Notes under the pieces: generated by a model | Told to the model about the DNA's origin: nothing | Databases searched by the model: none | Seen by the model: only the letters and a program-made list of their open reading frames with translations | Shown here: in pieces, positions 5,713-14,295 of the stretch | How the letters are laid out: each line of letters starts with the position of its first letter | Numbering within the stretch: position 1 is the stretch's first letter | Source of the DNA: Bryobacterales bacterium | GTDB lineage: Bacteria; Acidobacteriota; Terriglobia; Bryobacterales; Bryobacteraceae | Reading direction: 5' to 3' | Assembly: GCA_003142355.1 (NCBI GenBank) | Contig: PLMF01000330.1 | Coordinates: forward strand, 282-15,890 | DNA: 15,609 nucleotides | Translations under genes and position numbers: made by a program

Positions 5713-7380
5713 TCAATTGCCGCCCCCGCGCCCCCCGCGCCCGCCGGCCGGCTGCGGCGCGGGCAGCTCTTTGCGCGGAAGCTTGTCGGGGCGCGTGGCC
5801 GCGTTGTACACGATGGCCGCCTCGATGACCGCCATCTGCTCCATGTCGCCCTGCTGGATGCGGTCGTAGACGTCCATGTTCGAGTGGTGGGTGCGCGTGT
5901 CGTAATCCATCGGGTCCTGGATGAACTGAAAGCCCGGCAACCCCACGGCGTCGAACGACTGGTGGTCGGTGCCGCCGGTATTGCGAATCGTCACCACGCC
6001 CTCGGTCATGTCCTTGAGCGCCGCAAACCAGGCTTCGAAGACGGGCCGCATCATCTCGTTGCCTTGCAGGTAGACGCCGCGGATCCGCCCGGTGCCGTTG
6101 TCGATGTTGAAGTAGCCGGAGAGGCGATCATGCTCCGCGGTGGGCTTCATCGCCGCGGGGTCGGCGAAATGCTCCTTCACATAAGCGCGCGAGCCTAGCA
6201 GCCCCTGTTCTTCACCGCTCCAGAGGGCCATGCGGACGGTGCGGTCCATCTTGAGATTGAGGCTCTTGAGGATGCGCATCACCTCCATCGAAACCGCGCT
6301 GCCGGCCGCGTTGTCGGTGGCGCCGGTGCCGTAGTGCCAGGAATCGAAGTGCCCGCCGACCATCACCAGCTCGTCCTTCTTGGCGTTGCCCGGGATTTCG
6401 GCGATCACGTTGAAGGAATCGGTGTTGGGGTCGAACTGGGTTCGGATGTCGAACTGGAGCTTCACCGGGACGTTATGTTCCAGGAGCCGCGCGATGCGGT
6501 TATAGTGCTCCGCCGTGATGGACACCTGGGGCTGGCTGGACGTGAGAGTCTCCAGTGGGACGCGCGTGCTGGTCCCGTTGGGGTTGCGGGTCGAGGTCTG
6601 CGCACCGCCGCCGAATAGCGTGCCGCTTTCGCCCCTGGCCGTGGCCGTCACGGTCAACAGCACCCCCTCGTCCTTCAGATAGGTGCGCATACGGCCCTGG
6701 AAAGCCTGCCGCTCTTCCATGGTCATCTGCGGCTGGCCGGGTCCGCCGCGGCCCCCACGGCCGCCGCGCCCGCCGCTGGGTATGATCTCCGGAACCAGCT
6801 CCGCCAGCTCGGCAACCGTGTAGCGCCGGGCTAATGCGGTTGTGGGAAAGGGAATCTCGAGCACCGGAGACGTCAGGACAATCTTACCGTTCAACTTTCC
6901 ATGGAATTTGTCCATGTCCGCCGGCGTCTGGATCTCGGCCAGTATGGCTTCGCCCGTCACCGCCCCATTCGTCCCGCCGGTCCAGGCCACCGGCGCTCCG
7001 ATCAACGCTTGATACACGGGCTCGACCATGCTCCCGGCGAAGTACGTACACTGCCAACCCGGCATGTCCGAGGACCACTTCTCCAACTGGATGTTGCTGA
7101 GGCCCCACTCCTTGAGCTGGCCGGCGGCCCATTGGCCCGCCGCGCGGAATTGCGGGGAATTCGTCAGGCGCGGTCCATAGCGGTCGGTCAGGCTGTACAC
7201 GATGTCCATGACCCTGGAAGGCCCGCGCCCGCCGCCGCCACCGCCGAACATTCCGCCGCCCGCACCGAGCTCGGCGGCCTTGATCTTATGGATCACATTC
7301 AAGTCCACTCGCTCCTGCGCTATGACAAGCAGCGGAACGAGCATAAGAAGCACAACAATGAGGATGATTTTTCGAGACAT
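5713..7380 (-). CDS. Secreted M28-family zinc metallopeptidase (aminopeptidase-like)
   Basis: This 555-residue exported exopeptidase would remove residues from peptides outside the cytoplasm using two zinc ions. Residues 1-21 are a signal peptide (MSRKIILIVV..., cleavage probably after VIA). An inserted PA-like region spans about 110-235. The M28 core follows with every expected ligand: His344 and Asp346 in GGHFDSW, bridging Asp356 in TGATDNAAG, catalytic Glu390 and ligand Glu391 in WSGEEQG, Asp427 in NIDNGTG, and His473 in GTDHQSF. Three glycine-rich tracts stand out: residues 41-52, 203-215 (GGRGGRGGRGGPG) and the last ten residues, which repeat the GGRGGRGG motif. I set the start at 7380 because that Met opens the signal peptide; the frame stays open to 7515 but the extra 45 residues would bury it. 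No clear ribosome site is seen. The amidase gene lies 101 nt upstream on the same strand and may be co-transcribed. Confidence 0.92.
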   Translation of the reverse strand: MSRKIILIVVLLMLVPLLVIAQERVDLNVIHKIKAAELGAGGGMFGGGGGGRGPSRVMDIVYSLTDRYGPRLTNSPQFRAAGQWAAGQLKEWGLSNIQLEKWSSDMPGWQCTYFAGSMVEPVYQALIGAPVAWTGGTNGAVTGEAILAEIQTPADMDKFHGKLNGKIVLTSPVLEIPFPTTALARRYTVAELAELVPEIIPSGGRGGRGGRGGPGQPQMTMEERQAFQGRMRTYLKDEGVLLTVTATARGESGTLFGGGAQTSTRNPNGTSTRVPLETLTSSQPQVSITAEHYNRIARLLEHNVPVKLQFDIRTQFDPNTDSFNVIAEIPGNAKKDELVMVGGHFDSWHYGTGATDNAAGSAVSMEVMRILKSLNLKMDRTVRMALWSGEEQGLLGSRAYVKEHFADPAAMKPTAEHDRLSGYFNIDNGTGRIRGVYLQGNEMMRPVFEAWFAALKDMTEGVVTIRNTGGTDHQSFDAVGLPGFQFIQDPMDYDTRTHHSNMDVYDRIQQGDMEQMAVIEAAIVYNAATRPDKLPRKELPAPQPAGGRGGRGGGN

Positions 7381-7418
7381 AGGCGTAGTTGTTGAGGATA
7401 TCAGATAATCGCCCGGTG

Positions 7419-7438
7419 GGGCATGCTTTAGCTTGCCC
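7419..7438. repeat. Hairpin between the amidase and peptidase genes
   Basis: GGGCA (7419-7423) pairs with TGCCC (7434-7438), and an inner GC/GC pair closes a 4-nt loop after a single mismatch. It sits in the 101-nt gap between the two minus-strand genes and could soften read-through or stabilise one transcript. It shares a GGGCATGC core with the palindrome at 5674-5695, so both may belong to a dispersed repeat family. Confidence 0.35.
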
Positions 7439-7481
7439 TCTAATCTCGCGAGCCGGCGCCACTCGTCCCAAGAAATGAATC

Positions 7482-9146
7482 TCACGCCACCAGCGGTGGG
7501 TTCTTCTTGTGCCACTCGGTGGCCTGTTCATAGGCCAGAGCCACCCGCAGCGGCGAACCCTCGTCATAAATTCTTCCGAGGAAACCGATGGACCGCGGAA
7601 AATTGTCCACGAATCCGCACTTCATCACCACCTGCGGGTTCCCGGTCAAATTCGTGGTGGTCAGCAGTTGCGTGGGAGGAATGACGATCACGTCCCAGTC
7701 CGCCATGAACTTCTCGAACTTCTCGATGAGCAGGGTGCGCGCGCGCTGCGCCCGAATGTACTCCACCGCCGGGATGAGGCGTGACGTGCGGAAGCTGTTG
7801 GGCCAGTCGCCGGCGGCCTGCCCGCGCAGTTCGCGGACGCGCCCATCGCGCGTCATGTCGTCGAAGGCGGCGGCGGCCTCGGCCTCCAGCAGGAAGCGGA
7901 TCGACCCTCCGTCCTCGGTGTAGTCCACGGGAGTCATCGAGACGCCGGCCTTCTTCAAATCGTCGAGCGCCTGGTCGTAGACCTTCTTCTGGTCGCCGGT
8001 AATTCTGTCGAAGGCCTTCTCGATGACTCCCACGCGCAGGCTCTTGAGCGGCTTGCGCGGCTCCCAGTGGAACGGATCGCCGGCGACGCCGCAGTCGTGC
8101 CCGTCCGGGCCGTGGATGGCGTTGAGCACCAGGGCGCAATCTTCCACGCCGCGGCAGATCGGCCCGATCTTGTCCATGGTCCAGCTCAGCGCCATGGCGC
8201 CATAGCGGCTGACGCGTCCGGAGGTCGGCCGCAGCCCCACCGTCCCGCACTGGATGCAGGGCGAGACGATGGAACCCAGCGTTTCGGTCCCCAGCGAGAA
8301 GCCTACCAGCCCCGCCGCCGTCGCCGAAGCCGAGCCCGCCGAGGAGCCGCTCGAGGTGCGCTCCGTGTTCCACGGCGTCTTCGTCATTCCCTTGAACCAC
8401 AGCCCGCCCTGCGCCAGCGCGCCCATCGACAGCTTGGCCATCAGCACCGCGCCCGCGTTGCGCAGCCGCTCGACCACCGTCGCGTCGCGGCCGGGAACCC
8501 GCTTCTGGAACGGTTCGGCGCCCCAGGTGGTGAGGATGCCCTTGGTGTCGAACAGGTCCTTCACCCCAAACGGAATTCCGTGCAGTGGTCCGCGGTAATG
8601 TCCCTGCCGGATTTCCTTGTCGGCCGCGGCGGCCTGCTCCAGCGCCAGGTCCTCGGTCAGCGTGATCAGGCACAGCAGCTTCTCCGAGTACTTTTTCATC
8701 CGGGCCAGGTACATCCTGGTGAGGTCGGTCGAGGATACAGCCCGCGCGCGCACCAGCGGCGCCAGTTCGGTCACCCGCAGAAAAGCCAGATCTTCGAGGT
8801 TCGCCGGAGGGCGCAGAGCGCGCCCCCCCGCGGCTTTCGCGATGGTGGTTTCAAACCGCGCCGGTCCCTTTCCGGGCACGCGGCCGGGCAGCCCGGCGTG
8901 GAACGTGAAAGCTGGCTCCGTGTCGAGCGGCACGTCCACCTTGCGCAGCGCCTCATAAGCGGCCAGCGCCCGGTTCACGCCCGGCAGCATCATGTCGAGC
9001 TCGGCATCCTGGAATTCGAGACCGAGCAGCTTCAGCGCCGCCACCACCTGATCTTTCGAGACGCGCAGGGGCGCCGGCGGCTGCGAATACCCCGTCCGCG
9101 CGGCGGAGAGGATGCCAATCAACTGGAACCAGGTTCGTCTGTCCAT
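7482..9146 (-). CDS. Amidase-signature family hydrolase with export signal
   Basis: This 554-residue enzyme hydrolyses carboxamides with the Ser-cisSer-Lys triad of the amidase-signature family. Counting from the Met at 9146, the triad is Lys196 in FGVKDLFD, cis-Ser268 in TSSGSSAGSAS and nucleophile Ser292 in ETLGSIVSP. The spacing (72 and 24 residues) matches the family. The N-terminus MDRRTWFQLIGILSAA has two arginines before a short hydrophobic stretch, like many acidobacterial twin-arginine export signals, so the enzyme probably acts outside the cytoplasm. About 100 residues precede the catalytic core and look like a family-specific extension. An upstream in-frame ATG at 9158 would add four residues; I prefer 9146 because it places the arginines at the start. 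This cannot be GatA: no gatB or gatC is nearby and GatA is not exported. The substrate is unknown. It lies upstream of the M28 peptidase gene on the same strand, which suggests joint use of amide or peptide substrates. Confidence 0.9.
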   Translation of the reverse strand: MDRRTWFQLIGILSAARTGYSQPPAPLRVSKDQVVAALKLLGLEFQDAELDMMLPGVNRALAAYEALRKVDVPLDTEPAFTFHAGLPGRVPGKGPARFETTIAKAAGGRALRPPANLEDLAFLRVTELAPLVRARAVSSTDLTRMYLARMKKYSEKLLCLITLTEDLALEQAAAADKEIRQGHYRGPLHGIPFGVKDLFDTKGILTTWGAEPFQKRVPGRDATVVERLRNAGAVLMAKLSMGALAQGGLWFKGMTKTPWNTERTSSGSSAGSASATAAGLVGFSLGTETLGSIVSPCIQCGTVGLRPTSGRVSRYGAMALSWTMDKIGPICRGVEDCALVLNAIHGPDGHDCGVAGDPFHWEPRKPLKSLRVGVIEKAFDRITGDQKKVYDQALDDLKKAGVSMTPVDYTEDGGSIRFLLEAEAAAAFDDMTRDGRVRELRGQAAGDWPNSFRTSRLIPAVEYIRAQRARTLLIEKFEKFMADWDVIVIPPTQLLTTTNLTGNPQVVMKCGFVDNFPRSIGFLGRIYDEGSPLRVALAYEQATEWHKKNPPLVA

Positions 9147-9205
9147 AAACCTAACCATGATACAGGGTGCACGCCGATCAGGCGGGCTTACCTATGGAAA
9201 TCTTA

Positions 9206-9235
9206 TGACGGATCTCCTCTTTTCCGCCATATAAT
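9206..9235 (+). promoter_or_regulatory. Candidate promoter of the PrsW-family gene
   Basis: A perfect TATAAT lies at 9230-9235, with a weak -35 (TGACGG, 9206-9211) 18 nt upstream. Transcription would begin near 9242, giving a leader of about 38 nt before the ATG at 9280. This rules against translation from the GTG at 9241. The -35 match is poor, so the call rests mostly on the -10 box. Confidence 0.5.
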
Positions 9236-9279
9236 TACGGGTGGCGGAAGAGACCGCGGTATGGGAACTGGAGGTCGAA

Positions 9280-10377
9280 ATGAACGCGTTCTGCATGATG
9301 TGTGGCAAGCCGTTGGTTCCCGGCACACGATTCTGCTCCGAGTGTGGATCGCCCACTTCTCCGGAACCCCCCTCGACTTCGGAGTCGGTTCCCGATCGTG
9401 CATCCATATTCCAGAAGAGAACCTCCCCGCAGAGCAACTTCTTTGGAAGCGCCATTCAGGAGTGCAAACACATCGGCATTGCCAATCTGTTTCCTTACCG
9501 GGAGTGGATCGTGGATAAGCCGTGGAATCTCCTGTGGGTCAGGTGGTTCGTAGCGATGGCGCTGTTTCCTCTCCTTCTGGTGTTCTGGGTTTCCAGCGCT
9601 CAAGTGGCGTTTAACGCGATCGCATTTGTCTTTGGCGTCTACTTCGCTTTGATGTGGGCGGTGGTGTTGTATTTCATGCTGATGCCCAAGCTGGCCGTCG
9701 CGCCCATCGCCAAAGTATCGCTGTTTACCATGGTGGTCGGCATATCCCTCGTGCTGGTGCTGCAGCAGCTTCCTTTCATCAGCTCGCTCTATTCGGCTAC
9801 TACCAGCGCCTCGATTGCCGGCAAACTGTTTGGTTTCGTGCTGGGGGTGGGGATCGTCGAGGAAGCTACCAAGGCGTTGCCAATCTGGTGGCTCTATCTT
9901 CACAAGCGAAATCCGGGTAGCTTGAACACCATTGTGTTCTTGGGCTGTGTTTCGGGTTTCGCTTTCGGAATCGCCGAAGCGACCAAGTACTCGATTTCGT
10001 ATGCGCTGGGCCTTTCGTACGGACGCCTGGGGTTCGGCGATTACCTGATCCTTCAGTTGGCCCGGCTCATCACGTTGCCGTTGCTGCATGCGGTGTGGGC
10101 CGGTATCTTCGCTTATTTCATCGCCTTGGGGTCGGTCAACCGTCACGTCGAAAAAGGCCTGCTGTTAGCGGGACTGGCGAGCACGGCTCTGTTGCATGGG
10201 CTCTACGACGCCTTCAGCGATTCGCTGATTGGAGTCGGCGTCGCGGTGTTTTCGATACTCGTCTTTGTGGCGTACTACCGTTCCGGCGAGGTTCTGCAAG
10301 GCAAGCTTACGGCGCTTCTTCAGGGCGCGGGCCGCGGGCAGCCGCAGCCTGTTCCGCCTGATCCGCCAGCTCTGTGA
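9280..10377 (+). CDS. Zinc-ribbon PrsW-family intramembrane protease
   Basis: This 365-residue membrane protein has an N-terminal zinc ribbon with Cys5, Cys8, Cys19 and Cys22 (CMMCG...CSECG). A Pro/Ser-rich linker follows, then about eight hydrophobic segments. The membrane part carries the conserved residues of PrsW-type glutamate proteases: Glu194-Glu195 with Lys198 in VEEATKALP, Glu233 in FGIAEATKY, His270 in LLHAVWAG, and His306 with Asp310 in LLHGLYDAF. In Bacillus, PrsW makes the first cut in an anti-sigma factor during envelope stress. No anti-sigma factor is encoded nearby, so the target here is unknown. The ATG at 9280 has GGAGGT at 9270-9275 (a rather short 4-nt spacer); an earlier GTG at 9241 lies at the predicted transcription start. 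It is transcribed away from the amidase gene. Its last 71 bp overlap the convergent gene that ends at 10307, and its C-terminus is Pro/Gln-rich. Confidence 0.87.
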   Translation: MNAFCMMCGKPLVPGTRFCSECGSPTSPEPPSTSESVPDRASIFQKRTSPQSNFFGSAIQECKHIGIANLFPYREWIVDKPWNLLWVRWFVAMALFPLLLVFWVSSAQVAFNAIAFVFGVYFALMWAVVLYFMLMPKLAVAPIAKVSLFTMVVGISLVLVLQQLPFISSLYSATTSASIAGKLFGFVLGVGIVEEATKALPIWWLYLHKRNPGSLNTIVFLGCVSGFAFGIAEATKYSISYALGLSYGRLGFGDYLILQLARLITLPLLHAVWAGIFAYFIALGSVNRHVEKGLLLAGLASTALLHGLYDAFSDSLIGVGVAVFSILVFVAYYRSGEVLQGKLTALLQGAGRGQPQPVPPDPPAL

Positions 10378-10654
10378 GCGTGGCAGCCAGCTTGCGCGCC
10401 GCGTCGATTTGAAGACCCATCACCACCACGAACTCGCCCTTGAGCTTGCCCGTTTCCTTCACCACCAGCCTCAATTCGACGGGCGGGCTGAACACAGGGA
10501 TGTCCGACGTTCGTCCGTTGATGGAATCGAGTTTCAGAACGCGGCCGGCGTGCAGATCCGGAATCGCCTGGCGCAGCTCGCGTGGGAACGCCATGGTGTT
10601 TCCGCGAACGAGACGCCGTGCCGGTACGTTCTTCCGAGTGAGTTCAGTGCTCAT
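10307..10654 (-). CDS. Small unknown protein, 115 residues
   Basis: I do not recognise this family. The sequence reads like a real soluble protein. A basic N-terminus (residues 1-20) is followed by a beta-rich middle with VLKLDSI, ELRLVVKET and EFVVVMGL. A helix (about 80-100, ARKLAATLTELADQAEQ) follows, and the tail is Ala/Pro-rich. There is no signal peptide or membrane segment. The Met at 10654 is preferred over an open frame reaching 10795, whose extra residues are Arg/Gly/Cys-rich and look untranslated. A second Met is 20 codons further in (MAFPRELRQ) and could also be the start. The gene is convergent with the PrsW-family gene and overlaps its 3' end by 71 bp. It is divergent from the TonB receptor gene, 278 bp away. 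Confidence 0.6.
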   Translation of the reverse strand: MSTELTRKNVPARRLVRGNTMAFPRELRQAIPDLHAGRVLKLDSINGRTSDIPVFSPPVELRLVVKETGKLKGEFVVVMGLQIDAARKLAATLTELADQAEQAAAARGPRPEEAP

Positions 10655-10846
10655 AGGTCCAGTGTATCCGCTGCACCCGCGCGTGCGTCGCCCCTGTACG
10701 CACCCCCTGCGGCGACGTTCCACCCGATTCTGCCCAGCGCCCGGAACTACCCCCAAAGACGTGGTGTACCCGCCCGGGCCGCATCCAAGGCGCATCGTGG
10801 GCCGGCATGCATCGACATCCGGCTGAGGATATAATCCTTTAGGGTC

Positions 10847-10875
10847 TTTACATCTCCAGTGCGGTGTTTTATACT
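10847..10875 (+). promoter_or_regulatory. Promoter of the TonB-dependent receptor gene
   Basis: TTTACA (10847-10852), a 17-nt spacer and TATACT (10870-10875) form a strong sigma-70-like promoter in a locally AT-rich stretch. The predicted start near 10882 gives a leader of about 50 nt that ends in AAGAGG (10917-10922), 10 nt before the ATG. I see no operator or riboswitch in the leader. Confidence 0.65.
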
Positions 10876-10932
10876 CTTAACCATCGCCTGCTTCGGACTC
10901 TAAAGTCGCGGGGCAGAAGAGGTTAACAGACT

Positions 10933-13900
10933 ATGTCGTTTGCAAATGTCAAAAACAGCGCAGCCATACTTTTGCTTGCTCTCGCAGTGATCGGCTTTCT
11001 GGCGCCGGTCGCCAGGGCACAACAGGTGGCCGTCGCGGAAATCGACGGATACGTCACCGACCCGAGCGGCCAGGCAGTTGCCGGCGCGCAGGTCAAAGCC
11101 ACCAACTTGGACAGAGAACAAGTGCGCACGGCCGCCACGGATGTGACCGGCCGCTATGCGCTCCCCAATCTGCCGGTTGGCAACTACCAACTCGAAGTCG
11201 CTGCTCCCGGTTTCAAGACCTACGTGCAGAGGGGCATCATGCTCGAGGTGGCCAGTAACCGCAGTATCCCGGTCAGCCTGCAGATCGGCGCCGTGACTGA
11301 AAGCGTTCAGGTCACCGCCAACGCCGCGCAGGTGGAAACCAAAGAGAATTCCATCGCGCAGGTGGTCGACCAGCAAAGGCTGATCGACCTGCCGCTCAAT
11401 GGCCGCAATCCCGCCGACTTGCTGAGAATGACCGGCTTCTCTACGTCCGACATGAACCTCAATGGCGGCGACCTGACGGGCAGCAAGAACATCCAGGGAT
11501 CCAACGGTTCGGGCCAGTATTCGGTGGCCGGCGGCGCGGCCAACGGGGTCAACTTCCTGCTGGATGGTGGCGACAATAACGACGCGTTCAGCAACGTGAA
11601 CCTGCCTATTCCGTTCCCGGATGCGGTGCAGGAATTCAACGTGCAAACCAACGGATTGCCGGCCCAATACGGGTTGCATCCCGGTGGCGTGGTCAATATC
11701 GTGACCAAATCGGGCAGCAATGGCTTCCACGGCGACCTTTTTTATTTCCTCCGCAATGCCGACCTGAACGCCCGGCCCAAGGGCGTAATCGGGCTGCAAC
11801 CGGCGCGCGACTCGCTGAAGCGCAACCAGTTCGGCGGCACCGCCGGCGGCCGGATTATCAAGGACAAGCTCTTCTTCTTCGGTGGCTACCAGGGTACCCG
11901 GCAGCGCAGCGATCCAAGCCAAAACACCGCCTACGTGCCGACGGCGGCAGCGCTTCAGGGCGATTTCAGCGTGCTGGACGCCGCCAAGGCGAACGGCGGC
12001 TGCCTGGCTTCGGCAAAAACGCTGAAGGACGCCAGCGGCACCCCGTACCCCGGCAACAAGATCCCGGTTTCCTCATTCGATCCGGCGGGAATCAAGCTGG
12101 CCTCCAGTTACCTCCCGGTTTCCCCGAATCCTTGCGGGAATTACCTTTACGGCTACTTGGCCAACAACCCCGACGATCAATATATCGGCCGCATCGATTA
12201 CAACGTCAGCAGCAAGAACGTCTTCTACGGCCGTTACTTTATCTACGATTACCTGGCGCTGTCGTTGTTCGACGGAAAGAACGCTTTGACCACCGGGTCG
12301 CCGGGTAACCAGGACCGGTCGCAGACCATGACCATCGGCGATACGTATACCATAGGTCCGAGTGCCGTCAACTCCTTCCACGCCACCTTCGACCGGCGCC
12401 GCGACAACCGCTCGTCCGCATCCAACCTGTTCAGCCTGAAGGATGTGGGCGTGAACATGTTCTTCAATGTTCCGAACTATACACAGCTCACCGTGAGCGG
12501 TTACTCCGGAGGCGGGTTTGCCATCGGCTGCGGCACCTGCGCCCTGGCGAACTTCGACATCAATACCTATCAGGTGGCGGACGATTTCACCATCATCCGC
12601 GGCAGGCACCAGATCGGTTTCGGTTTCGATGGCCGCAAGGACCAGTTCAACTCCTACAACAACCAGCAGTCCAACGGCCAGTGGACCTTCAACGGCAGCA
12701 CCAGCGGCGACGGGCTGGCGGACTTGCTGATCGGCCGTTTGTCGGGCTTGACCGATGGTAACGTGATTTCCGATTACCTGCGCCAGACGGTGATCGCCGC
12801 TTACGCGCAGGATGCCATCCACGCCACGCCCCATTTGACTATCAACCTCGGCGTGCGCTGGGAGCCGTCCGTGCCGTCTTATGACAAGTTTGGGCGCGGC
12901 AACCAGTTCAGTTGGCCTCTGTTTTCGCAGGGCTGGCACAGCTCAGTCTATCCCGCGGCGCCGGCCGGCCTGGTCTTCACGGGAGATACCCAGCAGAACC
13001 CATACGGCAAGGCTCTCACGGCGGCCCATTGGAACGTATTCTCGCCCCGGCTCGGCCTGGTTTGGGATCCGAAAGGCGATGGCAAGCAGACCCTCCGCGC
13101 ATCGTTCGGTATGTTGCACGACACCACCGAGTTGTTCTATCCCGAGCGCTGGACCACCAATGCGCCGTATGTCTCTTCCATCACGCTTACCAGCGGCCAG
13201 CTCTCCAATCCGTGGGCGGCCTATAAGAAAGCAGACGGCACGTTCGGCGACCCGTTCCCCGGCGTCGCGGTCTTCGCGCCGCAAGGCCAGTACATCAGCG
13301 TTCCGCCCAACAATCAGGTCACTTACATGATGCAGTGGAACCTCAGTTACCAGCGGCAGCTTGCCAACAACTGGGTGGTGAAGGCGAACTACATGGGCAA
13401 CGCCGGCCGGCACATCTGGGGCTCGACTGACGTCAATCAGGCCGTGGGCACCATCGCTGGCGCTTCCACTTCAAACACCAACAACCGGCGCCCGACGTAC
13501 CTGCTCAATCCCACGACGGGACAGTACTACGGTGAGATCCAGCAGACCGACGATGGGGCCAACTCCGAGTACCATGGCCTGAATCTCTCGATCGAGCATT
13601 CATTCGCCAACCACTTCACCATCTTGAGCAATTACGGCTGGAGTCATTGCATCAGTTCGTGGGACTTTGCGGGAGAACTGGCGGGCACCGTCTATCAGAA
13701 TTCGCTCAACCGCGCCACGGGCGAACGGGGGAATTGCGGCTATGACCACCGGCAGGTTTTCAACACCACGCTGGTAGCCATGAGCCCCGGGCTGGGTAGC
13801 GGAGCCGCCAAGCTGCTCACCAAAGACTGGCAGGTCTCGCCGGTCATCGCCCTGAACACCGGCCACCCCATCCAGCTTACCGACGGCAAGGACATTTCCC

Positions 13901-14289
13901 TGAGCGGCCAGGGGCTGGACCGTCCCTACGTGCTCTCGCCAGACCAGGTACACTCGCCTGCGGCGGGCGACCCGTCGTATTGGTTCAACCCGACGTCGTT
14001 CACATGTGCAGGATCGAACGCGGCCTGCACGACGTTCAGCGGCCAGTTCGGCAATCTCGGACGCAATTCCCTTTATGGCCCGGGCCAGATCAATTTTGAC
14101 ATGGCTCTGACCCGGCGGTTCACCGTGGGCGAGCGTTGGAAGCTCGACTTGCGAGCCGACTTCTTCAACATTATGAACCACGGCAACTGGAACGGCCCCA
14201 CCACCAGCCTTTCCAGCGGCACGTTCGGGGAAATCACGTCATTCACCAGCCCGCGCCTGATCCAGATGGCTCTGAAGCTGTACTTCTAG
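10933..14289 (+). CDS. Oar-like TonB-dependent outer-membrane receptor with carboxypeptidase-regulatory-like domain
   Basis: This 1118-residue outer-membrane protein would import large solutes, such as oligosaccharides or peptides, with energy from TonB. Residues 1-29 are a signal peptide ending ARA-QQ. Residues about 33-120 form a CarboxypepD_reg-like beta-sandwich (GYVTDPSGQAVAGAQV, TDVTGRYALPNLPVGNY, PGFKTY). The plug follows with LPLNGRNPADLLRM and FLLDGGDNND, and with the turn GGVVNIVTKSGSNGFHGDLF near residues 255-275. The rest, with many aromatic strands, is the barrel and ends in MALKLYF, the terminal Phe typical of outer-membrane barrels. This architecture and length are hallmark features of the many Oar-type receptors of Acidobacteriota. 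I see no TonB box to name with confidence. The gene has its own promoter and a strong terminator, so it is probably monocistronic. The substrate cannot be read from the sequence; the secreted peptidase and amidase nearby make peptide-like substrates a fair guess only. Confidence 0.93.
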   Translation: MSFANVKNSAAILLLALAVIGFLAPVARAQQVAVAEIDGYVTDPSGQAVAGAQVKATNLDREQVRTAATDVTGRYALPNLPVGNYQLEVAAPGFKTYVQRGIMLEVASNRSIPVSLQIGAVTESVQVTANAAQVETKENSIAQVVDQQRLIDLPLNGRNPADLLRMTGFSTSDMNLNGGDLTGSKNIQGSNGSGQYSVAGGAANGVNFLLDGGDNNDAFSNVNLPIPFPDAVQEFNVQTNGLPAQYGLHPGGVVNIVTKSGSNGFHGDLFYFLRNADLNARPKGVIGLQPARDSLKRNQFGGTAGGRIIKDKLFFFGGYQGTRQRSDPSQNTAYVPTAAALQGDFSVLDAAKANGGCLASAKTLKDASGTPYPGNKIPVSSFDPAGIKLASSYLPVSPNPCGNYLYGYLANNPDDQYIGRIDYNVSSKNVFYGRYFIYDYLALSLFDGKNALTTGSPGNQDRSQTMTIGDTYTIGPSAVNSFHATFDRRRDNRSSASNLFSLKDVGVNMFFNVPNYTQLTVSGYSGGGFAIGCGTCALANFDINTYQVADDFTIIRGRHQIGFGFDGRKDQFNSYNNQQSNGQWTFNGSTSGDGLADLLIGRLSGLTDGNVISDYLRQTVIAAYAQDAIHATPHLTINLGVRWEPSVPSYDKFGRGNQFSWPLFSQGWHSSVYPAAPAGLVFTGDTQQNPYGKALTAAHWNVFSPRLGLVWDPKGDGKQTLRASFGMLHDTTELFYPERWTTNAPYVSSITLTSGQLSNPWAAYKKADGTFGDPFPGVAVFAPQGQYISVPPNNQVTYMMQWNLSYQRQLANNWVVKANYMGNAGRHIWGSTDVNQAVGTIAGASTSNTNNRRPTYLLNPTTGQYYGEIQQTDDGANSEYHGLNLSIEHSFANHFTILSNYGWSHCISSWDFAGELAGTVYQNSLNRATGERGNCGYDHRQVFNTTLVAMSPGLGSGAAKLLTKDWQVSPVIALNTGHPIQLTDGKDISLSGQGLDRPYVLSPDQVHSPAAGDPSYWFNPTSFTCAGSNAACTTFSGQFGNLGRNSLYGPGQINFDMALTRRFTVGERWKLDLRADFFNIMNHGNWNGPTTSLSSGTFGEITSFTSPRLIQMALKLYF

Positions 14290-14295
14290 ACTTCG

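Noticed and set aside
8067..9518. 483-codon plus-strand frame opposite the amidase gene
   Set aside because: The minus strand encodes the complete amidase triad. The plus-strand product is Arg/His/Gln-rich without any domain and runs into the upstream part of the PrsW-family gene.
9235..10146. 303-codon minus-strand frame opposite the PrsW-family gene
   Set aside because: It is a charged, low-complexity translation opposite membrane segments; the plus strand has all protease motifs and a promoter.
10900..11922. 340-codon minus-strand frame opposite the start of the TonB receptor gene
   Set aside because: The receptor's signal peptide, regulatory-like domain and plug are all on the plus strand; the antisense product shows no family.
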